DNA of 64,000 nucleotides from Biomphalaria glabrata (GCF_947242115.1 NC_074711.1:3281001-3345000), one strand, 5' to 3'; positions 35,838 to 47,290 are shown, numbered from the stretch's first letter. The notes: a model not told the origin generated them from the letters alone. Numbers and translations: made by a program.

Positions 35838-36243
35838 GTTATCCACTGTCTTTCGAAACAGGAGTCATATATAGTACAGTCCTTGGCACACAACTACCCC
35901 TTTGCAGACATTGCGCCCACCCCTTTGAAACAGTAAACCATATCCTCTTTGAATGCCCCTCCCTAATCCACCTTAGGCAGACCCTTCTTCCACTACAGCC
36001 CAACATAACCAACACCCTGTACGGCAGTGCTGAACAACTGAAGAAAACAGCACACTTTTTTTCCTTGGCACAGTCTGCAAAAGAGCTCACAGCTCAGCAG
36101 CAATAAAGCTGGCTAGAAGAAGAAGAAGAAGAATAGTACAGTCCGAGACATCTGTCACATCTGTCGAAAATGTATAGATATTGTATAACCAGGCGTTCTC
36201 CTTTTTGGGGTCGTGTCCTCGTGTCTGGCAGGCATTTGCCTTA
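35838..36243. repeat. Right arm of the inverted repeat, split by a LINE
   Basis: Arm pieces 35838-35882 and 36133-36243 are the inverse of 34855-35007. The interruption is the LINE insertion 35883-36132. Confidence 0.8.
35883..36132 (+). mobile_element. 5'-truncated LINE insertion with 12-bp target duplication
   Basis: The translation reads CRHCAHPFETVNHILFECPS-like sequence in two frames (zinc-ribbon-like C-terminus of LINE ORF2), then RQTLLPLQPNI-like and a (GAA)n tail. Exactly the same 12 bp, atagtacagtcc, lie at both edges (35871-35882 and 36133-36144). Confidence 0.88.
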
Positions 36244-36529
36244 ATTGCTTAGTAGGCCTACAATAGTTACGCTAAGGAGGTCAAATTGTAGTCAAACTGA
36301 ATTTCCATTTGATTTGGGCCAATAAAAATTATCTTATCTTATCTTACTTCTGTGAAGTTGTTGTGTCAGTCTTGTTGAGACTTAGTGTGAGACTAAATTC
36401 TTGATAATGTGCAAAGCATTAATTAGCCTTTTTAATCCTTCTTGCAAACAGCAGTTCCCTGATCTGGATACACCGTCTCTTCGTTTTGGCTTTAAGTCGA
36501 GACAGGTTAAAAGCCTTGCATCGGGTCTA

Positions 36530-37075
36530 CTGTGGATATATAGACCAACTTTATTTTATAATTTATAAAAACAAGGGCAACCGCTCTGAAAGTAACAGTT
36601 ACAGAGGTATCTCACTGTTAAGCATTGTTGGAATGGTTTGTGCTGGAGGAGGTCTTCTACTAAAACGGCTGCAGATCTTGTCGGAACGAGTTTATTATGA
36701 GTCGCAGAGTGGATTTAAGGCAGATAGATCTACAACAGATATGATTTTCTTTTAGCAGTAGCTACAGAATAATAATTTTTAAAAAGCCCTTCTATAGGCC
36801 TTTAGCTTGTAGGCCTATCGATTTGACCAAGGCTTGTGATCTTGTCAGCAGAAGTGGTCTGTTTGCATAGCTTATTAGAGAAAGTTGTCTGTCCTAATAA
36901 GCTACGGTATCTATAGGCTAATAGTGTCAGCGGCAATCTACAGTTTCACAACTCTGGTAACTCTATGACATTCTCCATTAAGTGCGGGGTAAAACAAATT
37001 ATGTGTTGTGGCCCCAAGACTATTCAGCATCTTCATTTCATTTGTAGGTCAGCTCGCCAGCGCCTTTAAATTCCG
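36530..37075 (+). mobile_element. LINE reverse transcriptase fragment (decayed)
   Basis: IIYKNKGNRSESNSYRGISL, then ERVYYESQSGFKADRSTTDM, and after stops and shifts VAPRLFSIFISF (equivalent to VLAPTLFSIFFS). Same family as the minus-strand fragment at 62-568. Confidence 0.82.
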
Positions 37076-37189
37076 GGAAAATAGAGTAGGCCTATATATC
37101 CAATGGACCGTATCACCGAAAAAAAAAAAGTCGAATCCAATGGAACCGTTTCTATGTGGCTATGATATGCACAGTGGCCAGAAATTTCG

Positions 37190-37300
37190 AGGGGCTGGAT
37201 ATCACCGCACCACAGGCCGGATATCACCGCCCCTCAGGCCGTATTTCACCGCATCACGGCCCAGATATCACCGCATTACGGATCGGATATCTCGGCATCT
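37190..37300. repeat. 22-bp tandem repeat, about 5 diverged copies
   Basis: Unit ggccggatatcaccgca plus ccaca/ctca/tcac recurs from about 37194 to 37290. GC-rich for this region. It lies 0.8 kb upstream of the hAT transposase gene and may belong to its 5' part. Confidence 0.8.
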
Positions 37301-37701
37301 TGGCCCGGTTGTGGCCCTCGGGCTGTTATATGGGGAATCGCTGTTTTAATTATTTGAATGCCGCAAAAAGTCGTCCAAGTCGTGTTATTTATGCTTTTGA
37401 TTGTTCTAAGCTGTATCGCTGGTATTCGATCACACTCCAACCAAATGCGCTGTGCCCACGCCCGCGAATTAAAAAAAAAAATTGGATAACATTTACAATG
37501 ACCACATATAAGCCGGGGAGGGACGGGGTACATGTGTCAGGCGGGCATCGCTCAGGTGGGCGGCTAGAACAGTGTAGGCCTATATGTATGTTGTGTTTGG
37601 TGATTAAGATACATATAATATTCTTGTTTCTGCTTTGTCATCAGGTTTATCAGTTGCTGGGGAGTGTTCATTGTTTACTCAACTTTACTGTAGTAGTGTA
37701 G

Positions 37702-37982
37702 TAAAGAAGTAAAGTTTCCCTTTCAGACCTTGTGGTCTATAGGGCAGATGATGTAAAGGTCATCTGTTTCTGTGGCCTACGGTTAACAAGGGTGTCATGT
37801 GGCCAGCACAACGACCAACCGCCTTTACTTTTCCCTAACTAATATCAGGTACCCATTGGAGTTGGGTGGACTCAGAGGCGCCCGAAGATCCCGAAATTGA
37901 AAATCCCAGTCTTCACCAGGATTCGAACCCCGGTCCCCGGTTCGGAAGCCAAGCGCTTTACCGCTCAGCCACCGCGCCTCCA
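37702..37982 (-). mobile_element. SINE family B, near full length (antisense)
   Basis: Best-preserved copy. The right end read in reverse is a tRNA-like head gaggcgcggtggctgagcgg with B box ggttcgaatcc; body with gtcatgtggccagcacaacg; left end ttcccttt-type tail. About 280 bp. Confidence 0.88.
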
Positions 37983-38007
37983 CTGTAGTAGTGTAATAGC
38001 CCTAAAA

Positions 38008-39762
38008 ATGTCATCGTCGACCAAAAAAGCGAAAGATTGCGGATGAAAAAAGGCTGTTCCAGGAGAAGTGGGAAAATGTATATTTTTTGTCACACAAGTG
38101 GGCGAGAAACTCAGCTGTAGGATTTGCTTGCAGTGCATCTCTGTGCTCAAGGAATACAACGTACGTAGACAATATGAATCATTGCATCGAGAACAGTATG
38201 CTGGACTGTCCAGCAAAATGCGCGAGGAAAAAGTCCATCACTTGAAAGCATCTTTCAGCAAACAAAGAAACTTTTTTGCACGCATCAACACTGCAAGCGA
38301 AGATTCCGTGAAGGCAAGCTTTGTTGTTAGCGAGATGATAGCAAAGGCATCACGACCATTCACTGAAGACCAGTTTGTAAAAGAGTGTATGCTACAGGCG
38401 TGTGAAATTATCTGCCCCGAGAAAAAGAAGCTCTTCGAAGGCATAAGTTTGCGAACACAGTTGCAAGCAGGATCACTGAGGCAGCGACAAATGTTCAACA
38501 GCAACAGATTGCCGCTGCAAAAGACTGTAGTATATTCCATTGCAGTGGACGAGTCTACTGGTGTAACAGACACCGCAAAATGTGCCGTATTCATTCGTGG
38601 GGTCGCCGAAAACTTGAACATTATTGAAGAGCTATTGGACTTACTACCCAATGAAAGGAACGACGACTGGACGCGACATGTTTCAAGAACTGGAAGCTTG
38701 TATTGACAGGTGTGGGCTACCGTGGGAAAAAACTTATTTCAGTGGCTACGGACGGTGCACCAGCAATGTGTTCAGAGAAGGTTGGTGTTGTTGGATTAAT
38801 GGTAGAGAAACGGAATCAGCTCTGCTTGGCGGGACCTTTTGCAGCCATACACTGAATTCTGCACCAAGAAAAACGTGATGGATGTTGTCGTGAAGACGGT
38901 GAACTTTAGACGTGCACGGAGTCTCAACCACAGACAGTTTGTGTCATTTCTAGCTGATTTAGAAACGGAATACGGAGAGTTGCTGTATCATACGGAAGTC
39001 AGTTGAGTCGTGGAAAAGTGCTGCAGATATTTTTTGAACTGAGACGGGAAATAGCATTGTTCATGGCAATGAAATACAGAGACATACCTAAGCTCAGTGA
39101 CCTAATGTTTTTGTCGGATCTTGCTTTTCTTATTGACATCACGCAACATCTCAATGCACTCAACTCACAACTATAGGGCACAAAGTAGCTGATTACCGTG
39201 ATGTTTGACCGCATCAAATCATTCAGATGCAAGCTGACTTTGTGGGCCACTCAGCTGGCAGATGAAAACCTGGCTCATTTCTCTTTTCTACAAAGCATAA
39301 CGGTTGAACCACAGCACCTGAAAGACTACGGTGACATCCTCTCCAGACTACTGAAAGATTTTGAACACCACTTTCAGCAATTCATTGCTCTCGAATAAGT
39401 TTTTCCTTGTTGCCACTCCGTTTGCAGTTGACGTGAAAAACGTTCCAGAGGAAGTCCAGATGGAACTACTAGACCTGCAGTGTGACACTGTTCTGAAGCA
39501 AAAATACGCTGATGTTGGCGTTCCAGATTTCTACCAGTTTCTTCCCAGAGAGAAATTTCCAAACTTATTCTGCGCAGCTACTAGAATTCTAGCGATGTTT
39601 GGGAGTACGTACGTTTGCAAACATTTTTTCTCCAGAATGAAGATAAACAAAACAGTATTACGATCAAGACTGACTGATGAGCATCTGAGCGCAACCTTGC
39701 GCATATTCTATTATTGGCCTAACCAAGATTAAATAACATTTAATTGGCCTAAGGCCGGCCCT
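38008..39762 (+). pseudogene. hAT transposase gene, frameshifted (GTF2IRD2/ZBED-like family)
   Basis: Starts MSSSTKKAK at 38008, shifts frame near 38030-38100, then reads GEKLSCRICLQCISVLKEYN and SLHREQYAGLSSKMREEKV on to YSIAVDESTGVTDTAKCAVF (catalytic-domain block, 38068-38640). More frame shifts and stops follow near 38640, 38720 and 38880-39190 (ISVATDGAPAMCSEK, LSRGKVLQIFFELRREIALF, FLSDLAFLIDITQHLNALN). It then reads CKLTLWATQLADENLAHF and the hATC dimerisation domain YADVGVPDFYQFLPREKFPN and RLTDEHLSATLRI, ending at 39731. At least five breaks make it non-functional. A terminal repeat, reverse CAGGGCCGGCCTTAGGCC, lies at 39745-39762; the matching 5' end was not found. The coding end is fused to LINE sequence. 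Confidence 0.87.
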
Positions 39763-41610
39763 GGTAGGCCTATTAAAGTAAGCCCTGTTTTGATACGAGG
39801 TCGTTTCTGTTAAGAAGTTCTGTAACAGAGAAGATCATGAAGCGAGTGTTACTGTATTATACAGTATTTGGGAAATTGCTCAATGAGGGAAAGACTATTT
39901 GATTATCTGCTGAATAACAGAGTGACAACCTTCTTGAGACAAATAGTGGATAGTTACTAGTTACATGGAAACGGCGCGCCGGAAGCTGCCGTTAATGAGG
40001 AAGAGCCGAACCTAAAACCTGAAGACTGTTGGGTGTGTTTGCTTTGTCATCTCATCTACATTCAGAATTCATTCTCATTATGTAAATAAACATCCACATT
40101 TTTCACTCCCCTTTTTTGAGTTGCTTGCCTAGATTTACAAAAACTTATAGTTTTATAATTTTAGTTCCTTAAAATTATTAGGCCTACTATGCATACATAG
40201 TTGTGCTAGTATAATATAGGATAGGCTAGGCCTATAGGCAAACGGCTAAGTAATTTAGTGACTCTATTGTTTGGGAAAAACTGTTTCCATATTTAGCTTT
40301 TAAAACAAAAGGGTTCGCTTACAGCAGAAAAAAATAGAAGACGTTGCATTTCATTTTTAAGTTTTATAAGTGACAAACGGATGGACCTTCAAAACTAATA
40401 GCGGCTTTTCCCTTTTCGTAGCAGCTAAATAAAATTCCGTCATAATTTTGTAGATCTAACTGAAACTTAAACATTTTAAAATTCTAATCCATATTTTAAG
40501 CTCTTATATCATGGGTGATACATTCAAATGTATGTCTATCTAGATCTACAACTAATCAATTTATGAGAAAATATTTGAATGATTAGATAATTTGCTTTGC
40601 AAACATATTGTCGACTTCAATGTTTTTTGTTTGTTTTTTTTAATCCTGCCAGATAGGCTTTAAATTACATTTTGCTAATTTTTTACGTTTTCAGTATAGT
40701 CTGTTATCAAATTATGACTTGTTTGCGTTAATTAGCAATTTTACATTTTTGGATTAAATATATATTATCGAAATCAAACAGATGTGAAAATAATGTTACT
40801 GAAATAATGTTATCTCTTGTCGAAAAAAGTCTGGCAAATGATATAGATCAATAAACCTAACAAAATGGAGTCCATCGAATCCGACCATTGTTATTGTTGA
40901 CATTTTGTTCTTTAGACGGTTTAGATCTATTCATTATTTTATTCGACCTTGCCGAACCGCAAATTTTCAGATTAATTTATTTTGTAAGTAGTCATTCTAT
41001 ATAATGTAGTTGTCTTTACAGATGTAGAATTCTAGATCAGTATAAATTTATGAAGTAGATTCTATTATTTTATTTTCTATTAAAATTTAATAATGATAGA
41101 TTATCATAGATCTAGATAGATTCTAGGACTAGATCTATGTGGTACTAGACCAGTGTCTAGAGTGTCTTAAGTCTAGAATCTAGAGTGAGGTCTAGGTAAA
41201 TTTAAAATTATGATTTAGATTATATATTATGATTATCTTAGTAGATTATCTACGCTATGAGGCTATGTCTATAGGCACTAAGGCAGTGTCCAGTGAGTAT
41301 GACTAGATTTGACTAGATTGACTAGATTTATGACTTTATTGTCTTTATGATTAGAATAAAATGACTAGAATTGACTAGATAGATTCTATCATTCTAGAAT
41401 ATTCTAGATCTAGTCTGTACTGTATGGATGTGAAATAAAAAAAAATATCTTTGAAAAAACAATTTTTCATTTTTTTAGTACATCATTAAAATACTTAGTT
41501 TAACTAGTTTAACTGAGGGTAGTATATGAGTTGTATGTGAATGTTTAACAGTTAGAAAGTTATGATTTTTTTTTGTGGCGTTTTGACCTAACATCGGTTG
41601 ACATCCATGT
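39763..41610. other. Gene-free stretch with CTAG-rich DNA
   Basis: AT-rich with a dense CTAG-type block at 41000-41430. No frame or splice pattern seen. Confidence 0.55.
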
Positions 41611-41971
41611 CCATGGAACAAGAGCAGACCTGCCTACCATTTTGCAAAATGCGTACTACACTTCGTTACGCAAAATCTCCCAAAAATGACAGCCAGTACG
41701 CAAAAATGAATTTAACCCGTCGTGTTACGCATTTCGTATCCTTTTTTTCTCCTCTTTAGACTAGCTTATGACTGGTCACAGAGGTCACGCTAAGCCATAC
41801 CATTCATTTAGCTATTACACCAACATGACTTTTTAAAGTTCATTAGAAATTTATTATTTTGGAGCTTTAAAAAAAGTCAAGTTTATGCAAAAATAATTCC
41901 TGATTCCCGTATTCGTTTTAATCAAAAATAGCGAAGCGCTATTGATTCAAAACACCATATTGTAAAAAAAA

Positions 41972-42150
41972 ATGTTTGTAAAAAATGTTTTACTTATTTC
42001 GGATGTTCCTTCAGAGTTGAAGATAATTACTTCCTAGTCCAAACCTCCCGCAGGATGGCGGGGGATGGGAGCGGGCAGGGTTTGAACCCGGGACCATCGA
42101 TAAGTCCGAACGACAGTCCAGCGTGCAAACCGCACGACCAGGCAGCCATC
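41972..42150 (-). mobile_element. tRNA-headed SINE, family A (nested)
   Basis: Antisense copy: aaaaatgttttactt, cctcccgcaggatggcgggg, gtttgaacccgggaccatcg, cgcacgaccaggcagccatc. Confidence 0.85.
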
Positions 42151-42324
42151 CATATTGTAGCTAGATATATAGGTCTAGTCATATTATACAGGACTAGATC
42201 TAGATTTTAGATCTAGCTTGTACTTTATAGTGGATCCACAGGATTGGTAACACTCACTTCAGATCTACTTCAACTAGATCTACTTGATCATGATACTTGA
42301 TCTAGATTTAGATCTAATCATAAT

Positions 42325-42600
42325 TTGCACACAGCTGTGAAACGTCTGCGAATTCAGTGACTTAGATATATAGAGTCTAGATTTAGAAATAAATTCAGTG
42401 AAGATAACTCTCAAACAGCTGTGAAAAGTCTGCGAATTTTAGTGACTCAGATCTAGAGTCTAGATTTATGGAAGAAACAGTTAAGATTATTCGCACATAG
42501 CTGTGAAAATTCCGCGAATTTTAGTGGCTTAGATCAAGAGTCTAGGTCTACTGTAATGAACATATTTTGCACACAGCTGTGAAAAAGTTCGTAAAAGTTA
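42325..42600. repeat. Tandem array, about 82-bp unit, 4 diverged copies
   Basis: Each copy starts with cacagctgtgaaa or a near variant (42330, 42413, 42494, 42571), then gtctgcgaattttagtgact and an agatctagagtctag block. The unit begins on the perfect palindrome CACAGCTGTG. Confidence 0.82.
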
Positions 42601-42956
42601 TTTCAGTCATAAAAGCCAGAGTTCTTTAATAAATCTTTGGCAAAAAAAGGGTTGTCTTGAGTTTTTGGGATGACAGTCAAGTTGTTACTTGATAACTTTC
42701 ATTGCATTTTCTGTGGACATGACACAGCTGATGATGTTTTTTTCTGTTCTGGGTGGGGTGTTAGTAAGATATTTATTTCCAAAATCAAGTAACAATAATT
42801 GATTTGACAAATGCATAGTTATGTGTGTATATCTGTGGCATTTTACACCTCGAGAGACGATCTTTTCCCTTTGCAACTTCTTGTGTGACTAAAGAGGCCG
42901 ATCCTTGATACACAGCGCTGCGATCGCAGGTTGGGCATATGTAATCACAGTGTGTA

Positions 42957-42960
42957 TATA

Positions 42961-43027
<67 letters not shown>
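42957..43027. repeat. (TA)n microsatellite
   Basis: About 70 bp of TG/TA dinucleotide repeat, mostly TA, adjoining the right subterminal part of the hAT-like element. Confidence 0.95.
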
Positions 43028-43032
<5 letters not shown>

Positions 43033-43314
43033 CATTTGACAAAATAGTCAATCACGTGTTACACATTCTGGTGCCAAAATAATACACATTTTGATCATCA
43101 GTGTTACACATTGGGACTTTTTTTTAGGTAGGCAGGTCTGCCAGAGAGAGGGGAGCTTGAATTTTATTTAGTGAATTCTAGATCTAGGTCTTTATGTTAA
43201 ATATATATAGAATCTACAGCGTAGACCTAGAATCTTCCAATCTTCAAATACAAAAAAACAAAACCTAAAAAAAATACTCAGAAAGACAAAAAAGATATAG
43301 GCGCATTCCTTGTT

Positions 43315-43442
43315 CCATATTTATATGCTAGGACAAATTTGTACAAAAGCTCCTTCTAACTTCCTAGTGCTATTAGAGCATGGAATGGGTTGTTTGAGTC
43401 AGCCAGGAAATTCAGTGACTTGGCAGAAGCTTTTGTCTAGTA
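43315..43442 (+). mobile_element. LINE 3'-end fragment (49-kb family)
   Basis: tatgctaggacaaatttgta, attagagcatggaatgggtt and cagtgacttggcagaagctt match the sense strand of the 49-kb LINE C-terminal coding end. Confidence 0.85.
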
Positions 43443-43669
43443 CTAGTACATCAATCTCATAAAACTCATTGACTATTTGGTTTATCTATGTCTTAAAGAC
43501 AAAGCCCTGATTGAAATACTCAGTGCTCATTTAGGGGACTGTCTTACAATATTATTATTTACCCAGTTTTTTTTGCTTATTTGCTTAAATAACTGACTGC
43601 AACGGCCAACCCTCACATTAATTTTTGCTTAATTACTTTTTCAATAGATACCTAACATTGGTATAGGTA

Positions 43670-43795
43670 AAAGTGGTCAGTCATTCTGCTGGCCACATGA
43701 CACCCTCTTAAACCATGGGCCACTAAAACTAATGAGCTTTACATCATCTGGTACATAGATTGCAAGGTCTGAAAGGTCACATTACCCTTTATTAT
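43670..43795 (+). mobile_element. SINE family B fragment
   Basis: ggtcagtcattctgctggcc, acatgacaccctcttaaacc, tttacatcatctgg and agattgcaaggtctgaaagg in sense order. The head is missing. Confidence 0.75.
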
Positions 43796-44062
43796 AATGT
43801 GTTGTTGTTTTTTTTTGGATAAGGTGCATACATGCTCAGAATAAACAATAACAGTATGTAAAAGCCAAAAGATATTGCCATTTTTTACAAAGCTTTTATA
43901 TCAATTCACTCTGTCTGTTTGGTAAAAAGTTTTTTCTCCCAACAATACATGAATCAATCCAAAAATTAAATAATTAGTTAATCATTTAGTACTAATTAAT
44001 TAATTTTGTTTTATATAGCAGAAAGGGAGGTAAACACTAATTTTCAGATAAAGTTTTGAGTA

Positions 44063-44233
44063 TGTAATAAGAAATAAAGAACACTGAAGATTAACCTAAA
44101 ACAAGGCTTTATTAAACTAGAACGACACATGAACTGACGAAGGAGACTTGGACAGTAGCACACTAAATCAATGTTGTGAACACATTCTCACGACGTTACA
44201 CAAACATAAACAAATAGCAACTATTTCACCACA
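44063..44233 (-). repeat. 3' LTR of the Gypsy-type element
   Basis: 171-bp terminal repeat, TG...CA, apparently identical to 47291-47461. GAGTA lies directly outside at 44058-44062. Confidence 0.92.
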
Positions 44234-44573
44234 TTCACCCCGCCTAGAATTAAAATAGCAAGTATAGTAATATAGTAGGCCAATAGCATAAATAAAAGAG
44301 AATGCCTGTGCCTGTAATACAATAGATCAATAAATAGTGTCGAAATATTAATTTCTCTTGTAAACAATAGTGAATGGTGATGCAAAGAAACCTAAAAACC
44401 AGTATCTGTTGTATGACTTATAAACAATTACTAGTTTCTGTTTTAAATATTAACAAATAGTGTAGTAAGTAGACATGTACGTAAATAAGTGAAAAGTAAA
44501 CTCTAGTATCAGTAGCAAGAGATAAACAATGCCAGTTTATGTAGAACATAAGTAGTGCAATAAAGGAACAACT

Positions 44574-47290
44574 CTAGACTCTATAGTTCGGTCTGGTTCT
44601 TCTCTCTCTCAAGTTGTAACGGGGTTGACTATCCTGTTCTACAGTTTGGGAGTCACTAGTGAGTTCCTGAGCGTCAAGTGGGGTATTTTCAAGAGGAAGC
44701 GCTCGGAGGTCCTCAGAGCCTACCAGGGGTTCTTTCTTTTCTTGTATCACCGTAGGGGTGTTGACTGGTACTTCCGTGTTTTGAGTTTTTGGAGGATATT
44801 CATTATCCTCACCCTGAGGGAAGAACGAAGGTTCACTTGTTGTGGATGGGGAGGGGGTGGGAGCCAAGCGTCTTAGAGAGACCGTCTCCTCTTTACCGCT
44901 GGGCAACCGTACGACGGCATATTGGGGGTTGCACATCAGCAATTCGACTTCCTCCGTGAGAGGATCATACTTTGAAGATCGGTTCTCTCTTCTCAGCAAC
45001 ACTCTACCTGGGCTAGATAGCCAAGTGGGGATAGATATCCCGAAGGAGGATTTCCGGTTGAACCGGAAAACTCTCTCATGTGGAGTTTCGTTTGTTGCCG
45101 TAGATAGTAATGATCTAATCGAGTATAGGGCCTGGTTCAAGACAAGCTCCCATCTCGAGATCGGGAGATCGAGGTCTTTCAGTGCTAAAGTAACAGCGTT
45201 CCATAGTGTTTTGTTTAGTCGTTCAATTTGTCCGTTGCCTGAAGGATTAAAGGCGGTTGTTCTACTTGTAGCTATTCCCCTCTCGTGCAGAAAGGATTGC
45301 ACCTCCCTCGACATAAAGGACGTACCTCTGTCAGAATGGACGTACTCTGGCATCCCAACAAAGGAAAACAGCTGATTTAAACACTTTATGACAGTGGATG
45401 AGGACATATCGGGACATGGGTAGGCAAATGGGAAGCGTGAGTACTCATCCACCATTGTTAATAAGTATTTGTTGTGAGTAGCAGATGGGAGTGGCCCCTT
45501 AAAATCAATGCTTACTCTCTGAAATGGTTGGGTAGCTTTGATGAGGGTGCCTGAAAACTGTTTTAAGAATCTAGGCTTCAGTTCAGCGCAAGTTTTACAT
45601 TGGTTTACCACTTTGCGGACGTCCTCGCAGGAAAAAGGTAAGTTCTTAGTCCGAACGAAATGGAGGAGTCTCGTGACCCCTGGGTGACAGAGGTTGCTGT
45701 GTAACAGTTTGAGGTCTTCTCCAGTCATTGCTGACGCAAAGTGGTTCCTTGAAAAGGTATCCGCCGCGGCGTTTTGTTTCCCGGGTCGATATACGACGTC
45801 ATATTGGAAACAACTAAGCTCCAGTCGCCATCTTTGAATCTTTTCGTTTTTGATCTTGCCCTTGTTCTGCTGGTCAAACATAAAAGACACTGAGCGTTGA
45901 TCTGTAACCAATGTGAAGGGTCTACTGATAAGGTAATGTTGCCATTTTCTCAGGGCTTCTACGATAGCGTATGCTTCCTTTTCCACTGCTGAGTGTCTGC
46001 GTTCACTATTAGTGAGTGTTCTTGAAAAGAAGGCGACAGGACGGCCGTCTTGATTAAGAGTGGCGGCAATCGCGATGTCAGAGGCATCTGTTTCGACTGT
46101 TAGTGGTCGATTGTAGTCTATCGTCGACACAGCAGCGTTTTCAAGTTCGTGTTTTAGCTGTTTAAAAGCTTGTTGTACTTGTTCAGGGGGGGGAAAGGCT
46201 TTGTTGTTCACCAATAAATGGATCTTGTTGGAGAAATTTGGGATCCATTGAGAATAATAGGACAGTAGTCCAATCACCCGCTTTTGTGATTTCATGTCTT
46301 GTGGTGGAGGTAGGTTTCTCAATGCTTGAAATCTTTCGGGGTCTGGTCTTAATTGCCCTTGTGAGATTTCGTAGCCTAGGAGGCATACTTTATTAGTCGC
46401 AATAGCACTTTTATCATTGTTGAAGGTGATACCGTACTTTTTAGCGGCATTGAGAAATCTCTGTAGATTCTGGTCGTGGCTAATGGAGTCAAGTCCGCAG
46501 ATGGTAACGTTATCCACGTAAGCGAACGTGTCCTGTAGCCCTGCCTCCTCAATTATTGTGTTGATCGTCCTTTGAAATGCGGCGACTCCATTTGTCACTC
46601 CAAAAGGAATGCGGCAAAACTGATAAAGCTTTCCGCCAGCCTCGAACGCCGTGTACTGCTTTTCATCATCCCTGATAGGTATCTGGTGGTAAGCGCTTTT
46701 GAGGTCAAATGTACTGTACATTGAGTATTTAGATATTTCCTGCACCAGTTCATCCACTTTTGGCACGGGATACGCGTCGAGGTAAGTGAATCGATTGATG
46801 GTTTGGCTATAGTCGATAACCATTCTCTTTTTGTGCCTTTCATTCGTTGTTACAATTATCTGGGCTCGCCACGGGGACGTGGAAGGCTCAATAATTTTGT
46901 CAGATAGAAGTCTCTTGATTTCAGTTTGAATGAATTTGGAGTCAGGCATAGAATATTTTCTAGATTTAGTGGCTATGGGATGGCAGTTAGGAGCCAGATT
47001 AGCGAAGAGGCGAGGGGCTTCAACTCGTGCAGCTTTCAGCGTACAGACCTGGAGAGTGCTTCGTTTTCCTTCAAATGGGATCATCAGTTTTTCGTGCTGG
47101 CTGATGAAATCTAGCCCTAAGATTACATCAGATACTAGTCCATCTAGTAGTGAGAGCTTAACACTTTCATATTGTTCATCTTTGTACTTTATTTTAGCGA
47201 AAATATGGCCGTGAGTAGTGCGAGAAAGATGTGTAGAGGCCATGTAGATTCTGTTTCTGGACGTTTCTAATTTCCATTTGTTTAATAAAT
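44574..47290 (-). other. pol: pol region of the Gypsy-type element (fossil)
   Basis: Long open frame on the minus strand. In order: the end of an aspartic protease (DVILGLDFI, near the frame start), reverse transcriptase (STFDLKSAYHQIPI about one quarter in), RNase H (TDASDIAIAATL near the middle), the integrase zinc-binding HHCC region, the integrase core (SIDFKGPLP, VHSDRGTSF, NPSGNGQIERLNKTLW) and a low-complexity C-terminal tail. The protease-RT-RNase H-integrase order is that of Ty3/Gypsy rather than Copia. Part of an incomplete element; treated as a fossil. Confidence 0.9.

Larger units (their letters stand above)
41625..43140. mobile_element. Non-autonomous hAT-like element, about 1.5 kb
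   Basis: Left end CAGACCTGCCTACC (41625) and right end GGTAGGCAGGTCTG (to 43140) are perfect 14-bp inverse copies. Just inside the left end, GTTACGC/TACGCAAAA motifs occur four times (41648-41732). Inside the right end gtgttacacatt occurs twice. A copy of the right end occurs at 8258-8366. The interior is non-coding and includes a SINE (41972-42150), CTAG-rich DNA, an 82-bp array and a TA repeat. Flanks do not give a clean 8-bp duplication, so the insertion is old or the family assignment is loose. Confidence 0.65.

Noticed and set aside
37008-37701. Two overlapping frames of 113 and 181 codons
   Set aside because: They run through LINE debris, the 22-bp repeat and unassigned DNA; no family features or splice support.
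37920-37982. tRNA gene (antisense, with A and B box-like sequence)
   Set aside because: It is the head of a family B SINE; the same head and body recur at 53 and 63 kb.
44625-45375. Plus-strand frames opposite the pol region
   Set aside because: Shadows of the minus-strand pol frame.
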